Positions 50,985 to 59,437 of a stretch of DNA of 64,000 nucleotides are shown here, piece by piece (within the stretch, counting starts at the first letter, position 1; each line of letters opens with the position of its first letter). Position numbers and translations under genes: made by a program. The stretch comes from Streptomyces griseoloalbus (GTDB lineage: Bacteria > Actinomycetota > Actinomycetes > Streptomycetales > Streptomycetaceae): contig BMUD01000004.1 in assembly GCA_014650015.1 (NCBI GenBank), positions 124,001 through 188,000 on the forward strand, read 5' to 3'. Under the pieces are notes generated by a model, which was given only the letters and a program-made list of their open reading frames with translations, was not told the origin of the DNA and did not search any database.

Positions 50985-51275
50985 TCAGGTGTTGGGCCGG
51001 GCCACGCTGATGTCGCCGAGGGCCGACTCCGGGTCGCGCTCCAGGTTCTCGCTGCACGCGCCGGCCACGGTGGTCTCCTCGGGGTCGCCGCCCCGGGCGA
51101 GCGACCGCACCACCAGGTCGCGGTCGGTGACCAGTCCGCGCAGCCGCTCGCCGTCGGTCACCAGGACGGCACCGAGGTCGCGGTCGCGCATGATGCGGGC
51201 GACCTGCGCGACGGAGGTCTGCGGCCCCACGGTCACCGGCGCGCCGGTCATGATGTCGCGGACATGCTGTGTCAT
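50985..51275 (-). CDS. CBS-domain protein that has lost its second domain
   Basis: The 96-residue protein starts with V-R-D-I-M-T-G-A-P-V-T and contains one complete CBS module (about 1-66, D-L-G-A-V-L-V-T-D near 32-40, G-L-V-T-D-R-D-L-V near 46-54). After A-C-S-E-N-L it jumps to E-R-D-P-E-S-A-L-G-D-I-S, the usual C-terminal tail. The roughly 40 residues of the second CBS repeat are absent without a frameshift. Normal family members are near 135 residues and bind adenosyl ligands as a pair, so ligand binding here is doubtful. Confidence 0.72.
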   Translation of the reverse strand: MTQHVRDIMTGAPVTVGPQTSVAQVARIMRDRDLGAVLVTDGERLRGLVTDRDLVVRSLARGGDPEETTVAGACSENLERDPESALGDISVARPNT

Positions 51276-51405
51276 GACGTCTCCCTCTCCGCCGTCTCTC
51301 TGCCGCGTTCCGGGTGCCCGGTGGAGCCGTGCGGTCACCAGGCGCGTGCGGCCGCCCGAGGAGACGGTCCCGGTCGGGCGGGGGCGGCTGTGCGGCGTCG
51401 TCCGG

Positions 51406-53853
51406 TCAGTGCCGCAGGACGAACTCCGCCCACACCTGCTTGCCCCCGCTGACCGGAAGCGTGCCCCAGGCCGCCGACACGGCCTCGACGAGCAGGATGC
51501 CCCGGCCTCCGGTGGCCTCCCACCCGATGCTGGTGGGCTTCACCGGGGTGCGCGGCGAGGCGTCGGCGACCGCGAGGCGCAGCCGGCCGCTGACCAGCGT
51601 GATGTCGAGACGCACCTTGCCGTCGGTGTGCACCAGGGCGTTGGTGACCAGTTCCGACACGACGAGCAGGGCCGCGTCGATGTCCTCGCTCACGCCCCAG
51701 GAACGCAGGGTGCGCCGGGTGAAGCGGCGGGCGTGCCCGACCGCCTGGGGCACCCGCCACACGCTCCAGCTCTCCCGCAGCGGACGTACGGCCATGCCGT
51801 CGTAGCGCAACAGCAGCAGGGCGACGTCGTCACTGCGCGGGGCCTTGCCGAGCAATGCGTCCGCGACCTGCCCGAGATGGGCGGGGTCGGCGGCGGACAG
51901 CTGCCGGGCGAAGCGGTCCATGCCCTCGTCGATGTCGGCCTCGTGCGACTCCACCAGGCCGTCCGTGGTGAGCGCGACCACCGTGCCGGGCTGCAGCCTG
52001 AGCGGGCTCATGGGGAAGTCGCTCTGCCGCACCACCCCGAGCGGCGGGCCGCCCTCGGCCTCCGCGATGTCGGTACGGCCGTCCGCGTGACGCAGCACCG
52101 GCGGCAGGTGACCCGCGCGCACGCACCAGGCGGAGCCCTCCTCCATGTCGACGTCGACATAGCAACAGGTGGCGAAGAGGTCGGTCTCCATGTCCATGAG
52201 GAGCCGGTTGGCGTGGGACACCACGACGTCCGGGGGATGTCCCTCGACCGCGTAGGCGCGCAGCGCGGTGCGCATCTGCCCCATGAGGGTGGCGGCGCCG
52301 GCGCTGTGGCCCTGGACGTCGCCGATGACGAGGGCGACGTGGTTGTCGGGCAGCGGGATCACGTCGTACCAGTCACCGCCGAGCTCCAGGCCGGCGGTGC
52401 TGGGGAGGTAGCGGGCGACGGCGACCGCTCCCGGCAGCCGGGGCAGACGGCGCGGCAGCAGCTGGCGCTGGAGCATGCCGACCAGTTCGTGTTCGGCGTC
52501 GAAGGCGCGGGCCCGCATCAGGGCCTGTCCGGCGAGGCCGGCGGCGGCGGTGAGCAGGGCGCGTTCGTCGGCGCCGAAGTCGTGCGGGGTGTCCCAGCCG
52601 ATCAGACAGGCACCGGCCATGCGGTTCCCGGCGGGCAGCGGCAGCATGGCCAGTCCGCCGGGGCCGACCTCGGCGAGGGCGGCCTCCAGCGGGGAGCCCG
52701 CGGGCCAGATCCGGGAGCGGCCCTCGCGCAGGGCCGCGGCGAGGGTCGGCACGGTGCGCAGGGGCGCGTCGGGCCACTCGGTGCGCCACTCGGTGCGCCA
52801 CGACTCCGGCCAGGCCTCCGGTTCGGGCGGGTCGAGGACGGTCACGACGAGCCGGTCGTTCTCCAGCTCGGCGAGCGCGATCCGGTCGGCCCGCAGCGGC
52901 CGGCGCAGCGCGGCGACCACGGCCTTGCCGACGTCGCGGACGGTGACCGCGGTGGCCAGAGCGGCGGCGAGCCGCTGGACGCGGGCCACGTCGGTGATGT
53001 CGGAGCGCAGCGTGGAGGCGTCGGCGACGGTGCCCACGAGGCGCGCCGGACGCCCCTCGCCGCCGGGCACCAGCCGGCCGCTCAGCCGGAGCCACTTGGG
53101 CGGGCCGGCGGGCTGGAGGACCCGGAACTCCAGTTCGCGGTCGCCGATCGTCATGTGGTCGGCCTCGACGACGGACATCAGCGAGGGCAGGTCCTCCGGC
53201 ACCGTCAGGCTCAGCAGGGTCTCCACCCGCCCGTCGAAATCGTCCGGGTCCAGTCCGAACAGCTCCAGGATGTCCACGCCCACCCGGACCCGGCCGGTGT
53301 CCATGGCGAGGTTGAAGCCACCCGGCGGCAGGTCGGCGCCGTCGGCGGTCGCGGCCGGCACGGGGGAGGCGATGGCGTCGGCCACGAGGCCGAGGCAGAC
53401 ACGGTCGTCGGCGTCGAACCCGTGGGTGCGCTCGCTCACCGCGAGCAGGCAGCCGCCGCCGTCGTCGCGCACGGGCAGGGCCGCCAGGAAGAAGTCGCGG
53501 CTGGGCACGCGCCGCGACTGGGCCTGCGCGGCGAGGTCCTCCGGGCCCAGCCACACCGGCCGGCCGCGGTGGGCCTCGGCCACCGGGGCGCGACCGGCGG
53601 TGGGGTAGCTGTCGCGTACCCCGCACATGGTCCTGGGCACGCCGACGGACTCCGCCAGGTACAGCAGCTCTCCGTCCGCGCTGGGCGTGTACACGGCGGC
53701 GAATGCGGCGCCGGCGAAGACGAGGGCCTGCTCCAGGATTCTGCGCACCCGTTCGGGCGACTCCTGGTCGGCCGCGATCGTCCTCAGGGCACCTTCCGCA
53801 CGCAGCGTTCTCGTGCTGCGACCGTCCGCGCCCTCACTGACCACGTTGGCCAT
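51406..53853 (-). CDS. GAF/PAS-GAF-PP2C phosphatase with HATPase domain
   Basis: The 815-residue protein has an N-terminal GAF-like domain (about 20-150), a PAS-like segment (about 175-300), a second GAF (about 315-470), a SpoIIE/PP2C phosphatase domain (about 490-690; G-L-E-L-G-G-D-W-Y-D-V, G-D-V-Q-G-H-S, L-T-T-D-G-L-V-E) and a C-terminal GHKL anti-sigma-like ATPase (about 715-812; V-S-E-L-V-T-N-A-L-V-H, G-G-R-G-I-L-L-V). This domain set is a partner-switching regulator acting on anti-sigma factor antagonists. The ATG at 53853 is the first Met of the conserved region and lacks a clear ribosome binding site. A GAF/PAS phosphatase diverges 294 bases away. Confidence 0.85.
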   Translation of the reverse strand: MANVVSEGADGRSTRTLRAEGALRTIAADQESPERVRRILEQALVFAGAAFAAVYTPSADGELLYLAESVGVPRTMCGVRDSYPTAGRAPVAEAHRGRPVWLGPEDLAAQAQSRRVPSRDFFLAALPVRDDGGGCLLAVSERTHGFDADDRVCLGLVADAIASPVPAATADGADLPPGGFNLAMDTGRVRVGVDILELFGLDPDDFDGRVETLLSLTVPEDLPSLMSVVEADHMTIGDRELEFRVLQPAGPPKWLRLSGRLVPGGEGRPARLVGTVADASTLRSDITDVARVQRLAAALATAVTVRDVGKAVVAALRRPLRADRIALAELENDRLVVTVLDPPEPEAWPESWRTEWRTEWPDAPLRTVPTLAAALREGRSRIWPAGSPLEAALAEVGPGGLAMLPLPAGNRMAGACLIGWDTPHDFGADERALLTAAAGLAGQALMRARAFDAEHELVGMLQRQLLPRRLPRLPGAVAVARYLPSTAGLELGGDWYDVIPLPDNHVALVIGDVQGHSAGAATLMGQMRTALRAYAVEGHPPDVVVSHANRLLMDMETDLFATCCYVDVDMEEGSAWCVRAGHLPPVLRHADGRTDIAEAEGGPPLGVVRQSDFPMSPLRLQPGTVVALTTDGLVESHEADIDEGMDRFARQLSAADPAHLGQVADALLGKAPRSDDVALLLLRYDGMAVRPLRESWSVWRVPQAVGHARRFTRRTLRSWGVSEDIDAALLVVSELVTNALVHTDGKVRLDITLVSGRLRLAVADASPRTPVKPTSIGWEATGGRGILLVEAVSAAWGTLPVSGGKQVWAEFVLRH

Positions 53854-54147
53854 TACAGCGCGTATGGGGCACCTGCGCAGCCCCTGTGCGCGTTCGGCGG
53901 CGCCCGGTCCGCGGCGGGCCGGGGCGTGCGCGGCGGGCCGGGCGCCGCCGGTGCGCCCCGGGCGGTCGGCGTAGTGCGCCCCGAGGGCTGGGTGAACGGG
54001 AGTGGTGCGTCGTGGGCGCTGGGCGGTGGCCGGCCCGCTCGCCCGGGCATCCGGCCCTCGCCTCGCCGCTCGCCGTGCGCGAGGTCGCATGAAGGGGGAG
54101 ATTGGGTCCCGGGGTCGGTGGCACGGCCGTACGAGGAGGTGGCCGGC

Positions 54148-56295
54148 GTGTCCGAGGGGCAGTCGTCCGCGCACGTGCCGTCGGGTGCGCGGCGCCCGGC
54201 GGGCCGTCCGATGCTGTCGCTGACGCTGGCCTCGATAATGGACGAGGTGCACGCCCACTCCGGGGCGGTGTACCTGCTCTCGCCGGACCGGACGGTGCTG
54301 GAGATGGCGGTGATGGCGGGGCTGCCCCGCACCTTCGCCGCCCCCTGGGAACGGGTGGGGGTGAGCGCGCCGATCCCGATCTCCGACGCGGTGCGCGGGC
54401 GGCGGCTCGTCTGGGTGGGCGGCGAGGAGGAGATGGCCCGCCACTATCCCCGGATCGCCATGGTGCTGCCCTACCCGTTCGCGCTGGCGGCCCTGCCGGT
54501 GGCGACCGTGACCAGGGCGTACGGCGCGATCTTCGTGACCTGGCCCGGCACGCATCCGCCGGACCTGTCCGACTGGGAACGCGATCATCTCACCGCCGCC
54601 TGCGACCGGCTGGCGGTGCGGCTGGAGCGGGCCGCCGAGCAGCGTCTGCCCCTGCCCCCCGAGCCGGATCTGCTGGCCGCGCCGCTGGTGGGAGGCATGG
54701 CCGGCACGCTCGGCCCGGTGGAGGCGGTTCGGATGGTGTCCCGGCTGCCCTACGGCTTGTGCTCGCTCGACGTGCACGGCCGGGTCGGCTTCGCCAACGC
54801 CGCCGCGGCCGACCTGCTGGAGGTCCCGGTCGACCGGCTGCTCGGCGCCCAGCTGTGGGCTTCGGTGCCGTGGCTGAACGATCCCGTGTACGAGGACCGC
54901 TACCGGGCCGCACTGTTCAGCCAGCACGTCACCTCGTTCGTCGCGCTGCGTCCGCCCGGCGAGTGGCTGTCGTTCCGGCTGTATCCGAGCACGAGCGGGC
55001 TCAGTGTCCGGATCAGCCGGGCACGCGCCGTGGCGGAGATGGACCGCTCCGCGCCGCGCCCCGGGCACCGTCCGACGCGACTGGTCACCATCTCCCAGGT
55101 GCTGAGCCTGGCCGGTGCGCTGACCGAGGCGGTCGGGGTGCAGGACGTGGTGCACCTGGTCGCGGACGAGATCGCGCCGGCGGTGGACAGCCAGGGGCTG
55201 GTGCTCCTCGGTTCCCGGGCGGGCCGGCTGCGTGTGCTGGGGCACCACGGGTACGCCGATCCGCGGGTCGTGGAGCGGTTCGAGGGGATGCCGCTGTCGG
55301 AGCCGCTTCCCGGCAGCCAAGTGCTGCGCACCGGGGTGCCCGCCTTCTTCGAGAGCCGCGCGGAGCTCGAGCGCCTGTATCCGGCGCTGCTGGTGGAGCC
55401 CTCCGAGTTCGCGGCGTTCGCGTATCTGCCGCTGATCGTCTCGGGGCGCCCGGTGGGGACGCTGGTGCTGTCGTATGCGGCGCCGCACCACTTCGCGACG
55501 GACGAACGGGCGGTGCTGACCAGTCTGGCGGGGCTGATCGCCCAGGCGCTGGAACGGGCGCTGCTCTACGACGCCAAGCACCGGCTCGCGCACGGGCTCC
55601 AGGAGGCGCTGCTGCCGCACACGCTGCCGACGCTCTCCGGGATCGAGGCGGCGGCCCGCTATCTTCCGGCCACTCAGGGCATGGAGATCGGGGGCGACTT
55701 CTACGATCTGGTGCCGACGCGGGGGACGGCGGCGGCGGCGGTGATCGGGGACGTGCAGGGGCACAACGTGACGGCGGCCGGGCTGATGGGTCAGGTCCGC
55801 ACCGCCGTGCGCGCGTACACGGCCGTCGGGCAGGCGCCCGAGGAGGTCATGCGCAGCACCAACCGGCTGCTGCTGGACCTGGGGTCCGACCTGTTCGCGA
55901 GCTGCCTGTATCTGCGGCTCGATCCCGCGCACGGGCGGGCGGTGATGTCCCGTGCGGGTCATCCGCCGCCGTTGCTGCGCAGGCCGGACGGGCGGGTGCG
56001 GGTGCTGGACCTGGCCGGTGGTCCGCTGCTGGGCATCGACGGCTCGGCGGCCTATCCGTCGACCGAGGTCGCCCTGCCTCCCGGTTCGCTGCTCGTCCTG
56101 TACACCGACGGCCTGGTCGAGTCCCCCGGTACCGACTTCGAGGACGCCCTCACCGATCTGGGCCGGCGACTGACCGACCTCGGCGACCGGCCTCTCGACG
56201 ACCTGGCCGACGCCCTGGTCCAGCACGGCGCGGACGCGGAGGGCCGCCTGGACGACATCGCGTTGCTGCTGCTCAGGGCGCTTCCCGAGGGCTGA
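54148..56295 (+). CDS. GAF-PAS-GAF-PP2C phosphatase
   Basis: A 715-residue protein with a first GAF-like domain (about 25-170), a PAS segment (about 200-300), a second GAF (about 330-470) and a C-terminal SpoIIE/PP2C domain (about 490-712): M-E-I-G-G-D-F-Y-D-L, G-D-V-Q-G-H-N and Y-T-D-G-L-V-E. No ATPase domain is present. It likely dephosphorylates an anti-sigma-factor antagonist in response to signals bound by the GAF and PAS domains. The GTG at 54148 follows GAGGAGG. Much longer in-frame reading upstream is antisense shadow, not a conserved extension. Confidence 0.85.
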   Translation: MSEGQSSAHVPSGARRPAGRPMLSLTLASIMDEVHAHSGAVYLLSPDRTVLEMAVMAGLPRTFAAPWERVGVSAPIPISDAVRGRRLVWVGGEEEMARHYPRIAMVLPYPFALAALPVATVTRAYGAIFVTWPGTHPPDLSDWERDHLTAACDRLAVRLERAAEQRLPLPPEPDLLAAPLVGGMAGTLGPVEAVRMVSRLPYGLCSLDVHGRVGFANAAAADLLEVPVDRLLGAQLWASVPWLNDPVYEDRYRAALFSQHVTSFVALRPPGEWLSFRLYPSTSGLSVRISRARAVAEMDRSAPRPGHRPTRLVTISQVLSLAGALTEAVGVQDVVHLVADEIAPAVDSQGLVLLGSRAGRLRVLGHHGYADPRVVERFEGMPLSEPLPGSQVLRTGVPAFFESRAELERLYPALLVEPSEFAAFAYLPLIVSGRPVGTLVLSYAAPHHFATDERAVLTSLAGLIAQALERALLYDAKHRLAHGLQEALLPHTLPTLSGIEAAARYLPATQGMEIGGDFYDLVPTRGTAAAAVIGDVQGHNVTAAGLMGQVRTAVRAYTAVGQAPEEVMRSTNRLLLDLGSDLFASCLYLRLDPAHGRAVMSRAGHPPPLLRRPDGRVRVLDLAGGPLLGIDGSAAYPSTEVALPPGSLLVLYTDGLVESPGTDFEDALTDLGRRLTDLGDRPLDDLADALVQHGADAEGRLDDIALLLLRALPEG

Positions 56296-56310
56296 CCCCG
56301 GCGAGCGGCG

Positions 56311-56345
56311 GTCCTGCCCCGCCCCATCCGGTGGCGGGGCAGGAC
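56311..56345. terminator. bidirectional terminator hairpin
   Basis: Perfect 13-bp arms (56311-56323 and 56333-56345) with a 9-base loop lie between the convergent phosphatase and protease genes. Confidence 0.8.
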
Positions 56346-56372
56346 CGGGGAACGTGGCCCGCGTGCTGAGCC

Positions 56373-56408
56373 GGTGTCAGTGCGTCGGTGTCAGTGCGTC
56401 GGTGTCAG
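56373..56408. repeat. 14-bp tandem repeat spanning the protease stop
   Basis: The unit GGTGTCAGTGCGTC occurs at 56373-56386 and 56387-56400, and its first eight bases again at 56401-56408. The protease stop codon lies within the middle copy. On the minus strand it duplicates the codons for the last few residues (T-P-T-H) outside the gene. Confidence 0.85.
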
Positions 56409-57737
56409 ACCGGAGCCGTCCCCGGCGCCCTCGCCGGGGCCCTCCCCGGCGCCCGCACCGGCCTCCTCGCCACCCGCCTGATCGCCCGCACCGGCCTCCT
56501 CGCCGCCGACGTCCTGACCGCCGGCCTCCTCGCCGCCGATCTCCTGGCCACCGGCTCCCTCACTCGCGCCGGACTCCTCGCCACCCGCCTGGTCGCCTGC
56601 GCCCGCGCCGTCGCCGTCGCCCGCGCCGAGGGTCGCACCGACCGCCTCCAGGGCCGTGGTGACCGGCTGGAAGAACGTCTCGCCGCCGGCGGTGCAGTCA
56701 CCGCTGCCGCCCGAGGTCAGGCCGATGGCGAGACCGTCCTGGGTGAACATCGAGCCGCCGCTGTCACCGGGTTCGGCACAGACGTCGGTCTGTATGAGAC
56801 CGGTGACCGTGCCCTCCGGGTAGTTCACCGTGGCGTTCAGGCCGAGCACCTGTCCGTCGGCGAGCCCGGTGGTGCTGCCCATCCGGAACACCTCCTGTCC
56901 GACGGTGGCCTCCGCGGCCTCGGTGATCGGGACGGTCCCTTCGCCGAGGTCGACCTCGCTCGGCGCCTCGGTGGCGGGGTCGTCGTACGTGACGAGCGCG
57001 AAGTCGCCCTCGCCGGGGAAGACCGCCTGGTCGACCGTGGCGATCGGCTGTCCGCCCTGTGCGTCGGACCACTGCTCGGCCGCGACGCCGCAGTGACCGG
57101 CCGTCAGGAAGGCCGGAGTGCCGTCGCCCGCGGTGACGTTGAAGCCGAGCGAGCAGCGCGAACCGCCGGCGAAGATGGCGTCGCCGCCGGACGCGAACGT
57201 CTTGAACGTGCCCGCGGACCTCTTGATGGCCGCCATGCCGGAGCCGAGGCTGCGCACGGTGGACTCCAGCCTGTTCCACCTGTCCCCGGTCACCGTGCGG
57301 TCCGCGGTGACGAGGATCTTGTTGGTGCGCGGGTCGACGGCCCACGAGGTGCCCGGGATGGTCGCCCGCGCCTTCAGCGTCCGCGCCCCGGCCTCCAGCT
57401 CGGTCATGCTGTTGTCGACCTCGCGGACGGCCGCGCCCGCCTTCTCGGCCCGCACGATCACGTCGCTGTCGTCGCCCGGTACGACGTTGACGACGAGCTG
57501 CCGGCTCGCACGGTCGTAGTAGGAGCCGGCGAACGCGTCGCCGAGGAGCCCGGCGAGCCGCGAGGCGAGGTCCGGGGCGTCCGTCGCCCTGAGGGTTTTC
57601 GGCGCTGCCGCGGCGTCGTCCGACGCGCCGTCCTGCGACGCGCTGGCGTTCGGGAGCAGGATCGCGGCGGCGCCGAGCGCCACCACGCCGCCCGCGGCAA
57701 TCGCGGCCCTGCGCTTCGGAATTCGCTGGTGACTCAA
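56391..57737 (-). CDS. secreted streptogrisin-like S1 protease with acidic tail
   Basis: The 448-residue protein has a signal peptide (about 1-34), an alpha-lytic-type pro-region (about 45-165) and a chymotrypsin-fold domain (about 175-370) with catalytic His in L-T-A-G-H-C-G near 209, Asp in G-D-F-A-L near 238 and Ser in G-D-S-G-G-S near 321. Cysteines are placed for disulphides. The final 70 residues are Gly/Glu/Ala/Asp repeats with D-Q-A-G-G-E-E motifs and no membrane helix, so the protein should be free outside the cell. It lies upstream of, and divergent from, the peptide-export locus. Confidence 0.87.
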   Translation of the reverse strand: MSHQRIPKRRAAIAAGGVVALGAAAILLPNASASQDGASDDAAAAPKTLRATDAPDLASRLAGLLGDAFAGSYYDRASRQLVVNVVPGDDSDVIVRAEKAGAAVREVDNSMTELEAGARTLKARATIPGTSWAVDPRTNKILVTADRTVTGDRWNRLESTVRSLGSGMAAIKRSAGTFKTFASGGDAIFAGGSRCSLGFNVTAGDGTPAFLTAGHCGVAAEQWSDAQGGQPIATVDQAVFPGEGDFALVTYDDPATEAPSEVDLGEGTVPITEAAEATVGQEVFRMGSTTGLADGQVLGLNATVNYPEGTVTGLIQTDVCAEPGDSGGSMFTQDGLAIGLTSGGSGDCTAGGETFFQPVTTALEAVGATLGAGDGDGAGAGDQAGGEESGASEGAGGQEIGGEEAGGQDVGGEEAGAGDQAGGEEAGAGAGEGPGEGAGDGSGLTPTH

Positions 57738-58303
57738 ACTTCTCGACCTCCTGGGGGGACCGGAGTCGTGCCGCCGTTCGGCAGCTGTCGGGGCGCCCGG
57801 ATGGCTGTTGGTACGCGTGTGCCACGAGGTGTGTTCAATCCCGATCCCTCCTCACCGTCCGCGATCGACCATGAGCGCTGCGTGCCGATCGCGGAGCGGA
57901 ATACAGGCTTCAGCGAATCTGCACAGCGACTGCCCAACCCGGTCACCGGATCCGGGATTCGCCCACAGACCGGCCGGCCGGGTCACGCCTTTGGCGAGGT
58001 GTGCCGGATTCCGGTCCGGGGGGCGCAAGCGGCGGGACGAGCCGATGCGGTGGGGCATGTGAAGAAGTCGCCCCCGAGCCGTGCCCTCGTCTGCACGCTT
58101 GGACGCCTGCTGGACGCAAACGGCCTGGTGAGACGTTTGGGTGATTGGAAGCCCGCGCCTACAGCGTGCTTTGATCCATCGCACCGCAAGGCCGTTCCGG
58201 GCTCCCGGCGACGGGCGTTCGGCGCCCGCGGTCGCGGCCTTCATCTCCCCAGAGGGGGGCCGCTCCCCCCTTGTGACATATCCATACGAAGGGAAGTTCC
58301 ATC
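57738..58303. other. intergenic region between protease and peptide locus
   Basis: This 566-base gap holds no gene I can support; short frames on both strands lack conserved features. It must contain the divergent promoters of the protease and the peptide locus. Close to the precursor, CATACG at 58283-58288 lies shortly before the AAGGGAAG ribosome binding site, but no clear -35 box is seen. Confidence 0.6.
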
Positions 58304-58519
58304 ATGAACTCCACCCCCCAGGTTGAGACCGTCGAGATCTCCGACGCCGACCTCGACACCGTCTCCGGCGGCCTGTCCGTGAACGCCGTGAACTCCCTCA
58401 CCGGCGCGGTGGACAGCATCGCCCCGGTCTCCGGTGTGGTCGACACGGTCGTCGGCACCGTCGAGGGTGTCACCGGCCTGAACACCGCCCCGGTCACGAA
58501 CCTGGTCGCCGGTCTCTGA
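58304..58519 (+). CDS. double-glycine-leader peptide precursor of the NHLM locus
   Basis: A 71-residue peptide with a leader (1-23) ending in the processing motif I-S-D-A-D-L-D-T-V-S-G-G, typical for C39-peptidase ABC exporters. The mature part (24-71) has no Cys, Lys, Arg, or aromatic residues; it is made of Val, Gly, Thr, Ser, Leu and Asn with a few Asp/Glu. It shows a loose V-x-x-V-x-G-T/V-V repeat suited to beta structure. It follows an AAGGGAAG ribosome binding site. HlyD and two NHLM ABC genes follow. No modifying enzyme is seen. Function may be a bacteriocin, signal or surface peptide. Confidence 0.8.
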   Translation: MNSTPQVETVEISDADLDTVSGGLSVNAVNSLTGAVDSIAPVSGVVDTVVGTVEGVTGLNTAPVTNLVAGL

Positions 58520-58532
58520 TCGCGCCCTTGTG

Positions 58533-58575
58533 TCACTGAGTCCCGGAGCCGCACCTCGGCTCCGGGACTCAGTGA
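58533..58575. terminator. strong hairpin between precursor and exporter genes
   Basis: Perfect 18-bp arms (58533-58550 and 58558-58575) with a 7-base loop begin 14 bases after the precursor stop. It is probably a partial terminator or RNA stabiliser that gives more precursor mRNA than exporter mRNA. Confidence 0.8.
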
Positions 58576-58630
58576 TCCGCCCATGGTCCCGCAGTGACGT
58601 CGCACAGCTCACGCAGGTGAGGGAAGTCCC

Positions 58631-59437
58631 GTGCAGTTCCGCCAACAGGCCCTCGCCAAGCTCCAGTCACCGGAGGAACTCGACCTCCCGGTGCGTTTCG
58701 CCCGCCCCCAGGGCTGGCTGGTGCTGTCCGTGACGGTGATCGCGATGGCGGCCGCCTCGGTGTGGGCGGTGACCGGATCGGTGGCCTCCACGGTCAGCGC
58801 GCCCGCCATCCTCACGTACGGGCAGGGCAGCTACGTCCTGCAGAGCCCCGTCGCCGGCCAGGTCACCGCCGTGCTCGCGAAAGAGGGCGAGCGGCTGCCC
58901 GCCGGCTCCCCCGTCCTGAAGGTGCGCACCGAACAGGGCGACACCGTCGTACGTACCCTGGACGCGGGCCGGATCACCGCGCTCGCCGCCAGCGTCGGGC
59001 AGATCATCGGCACCGGCGCGAACGTCGCCGCCGTGGAGAAGGTCGCGCGCGCGAACGCAGCGCTGTACGCGACCGTGTACGTCCCCGCCGAGAACGCCGC
59101 CGGCATCCCCGCCCACGCCTCCGTCGATCTGACCGTGCAGTCGGTGCCGAGCCAGGAGTACGGCGTGCTGCACGGCGAGGTGAAGTCCGTGGACCGATCG
59201 GCCCAGTCCGCCCAGCGGATCGCCGCGTTCCTCGGTGACAGCCAGCTCGGCGAGCAGTTCACCGAGAAGGGCAGGCCGGTGGCCGTCACGGTGGAGCTGG
59301 AGAAGTCGTCCACCACCGAGAGCGGTTACGAGTGGTCCTCCGCGGACGGTCCGCCGTTCCGGCTCACCTCGATGACCCCGGCCACGGGTTCGATCCGGCT
59401 GGCCGACCGGCGCCCCGTCGATTGGCTGCTGCCGTGA
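58631..59437 (+). CDS. HlyD-family membrane fusion protein of the NHLM system
   Basis: A 268-residue protein with one N-terminal helix (about 30-55) and a periplasmic/extracellular barrel-sandwich region: A-P-A-I-L-T-Y-G-Q-G, S-P-V-A-G-Q-V-T-A-V (lipoyl-like motif) near 75-85 and A-L-Y-A-T-V-Y-V-P-A-E. Size and arrangement fit NHLM-type HlyD proteins that link ABC exporters to the outside. The GTG start follows GAGGGAAG. The stop overlaps the next gene's start by four bases. Confidence 0.82.
   Translation: MQFRQQALAKLQSPEELDLPVRFARPQGWLVLSVTVIAMAAASVWAVTGSVASTVSAPAILTYGQGSYVLQSPVAGQVTAVLAKEGERLPAGSPVLKVRTEQGDTVVRTLDAGRITALAASVGQIIGTGANVAAVEKVARANAALYATVYVPAENAAGIPAHASVDLTVQSVPSQEYGVLHGEVKSVDRSAQSAQRIAAFLGDSQLGEQFTEKGRPVAVTVELEKSSTTESGYEWSSADGPPFRLTSMTPATGSIRLADRRPVDWLLP

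Noticed and set aside
50686-54147. Very long open frame continuous with the phosphatase gene at 54148
   Set aside because: It runs antisense to the CBS and PP2C/ATPase genes, whose motifs are unambiguous on the minus strand. High GC leaves few stops, so the long frame is a shadow; the true start is the GTG at 54148 with GAGGAGG upstream.
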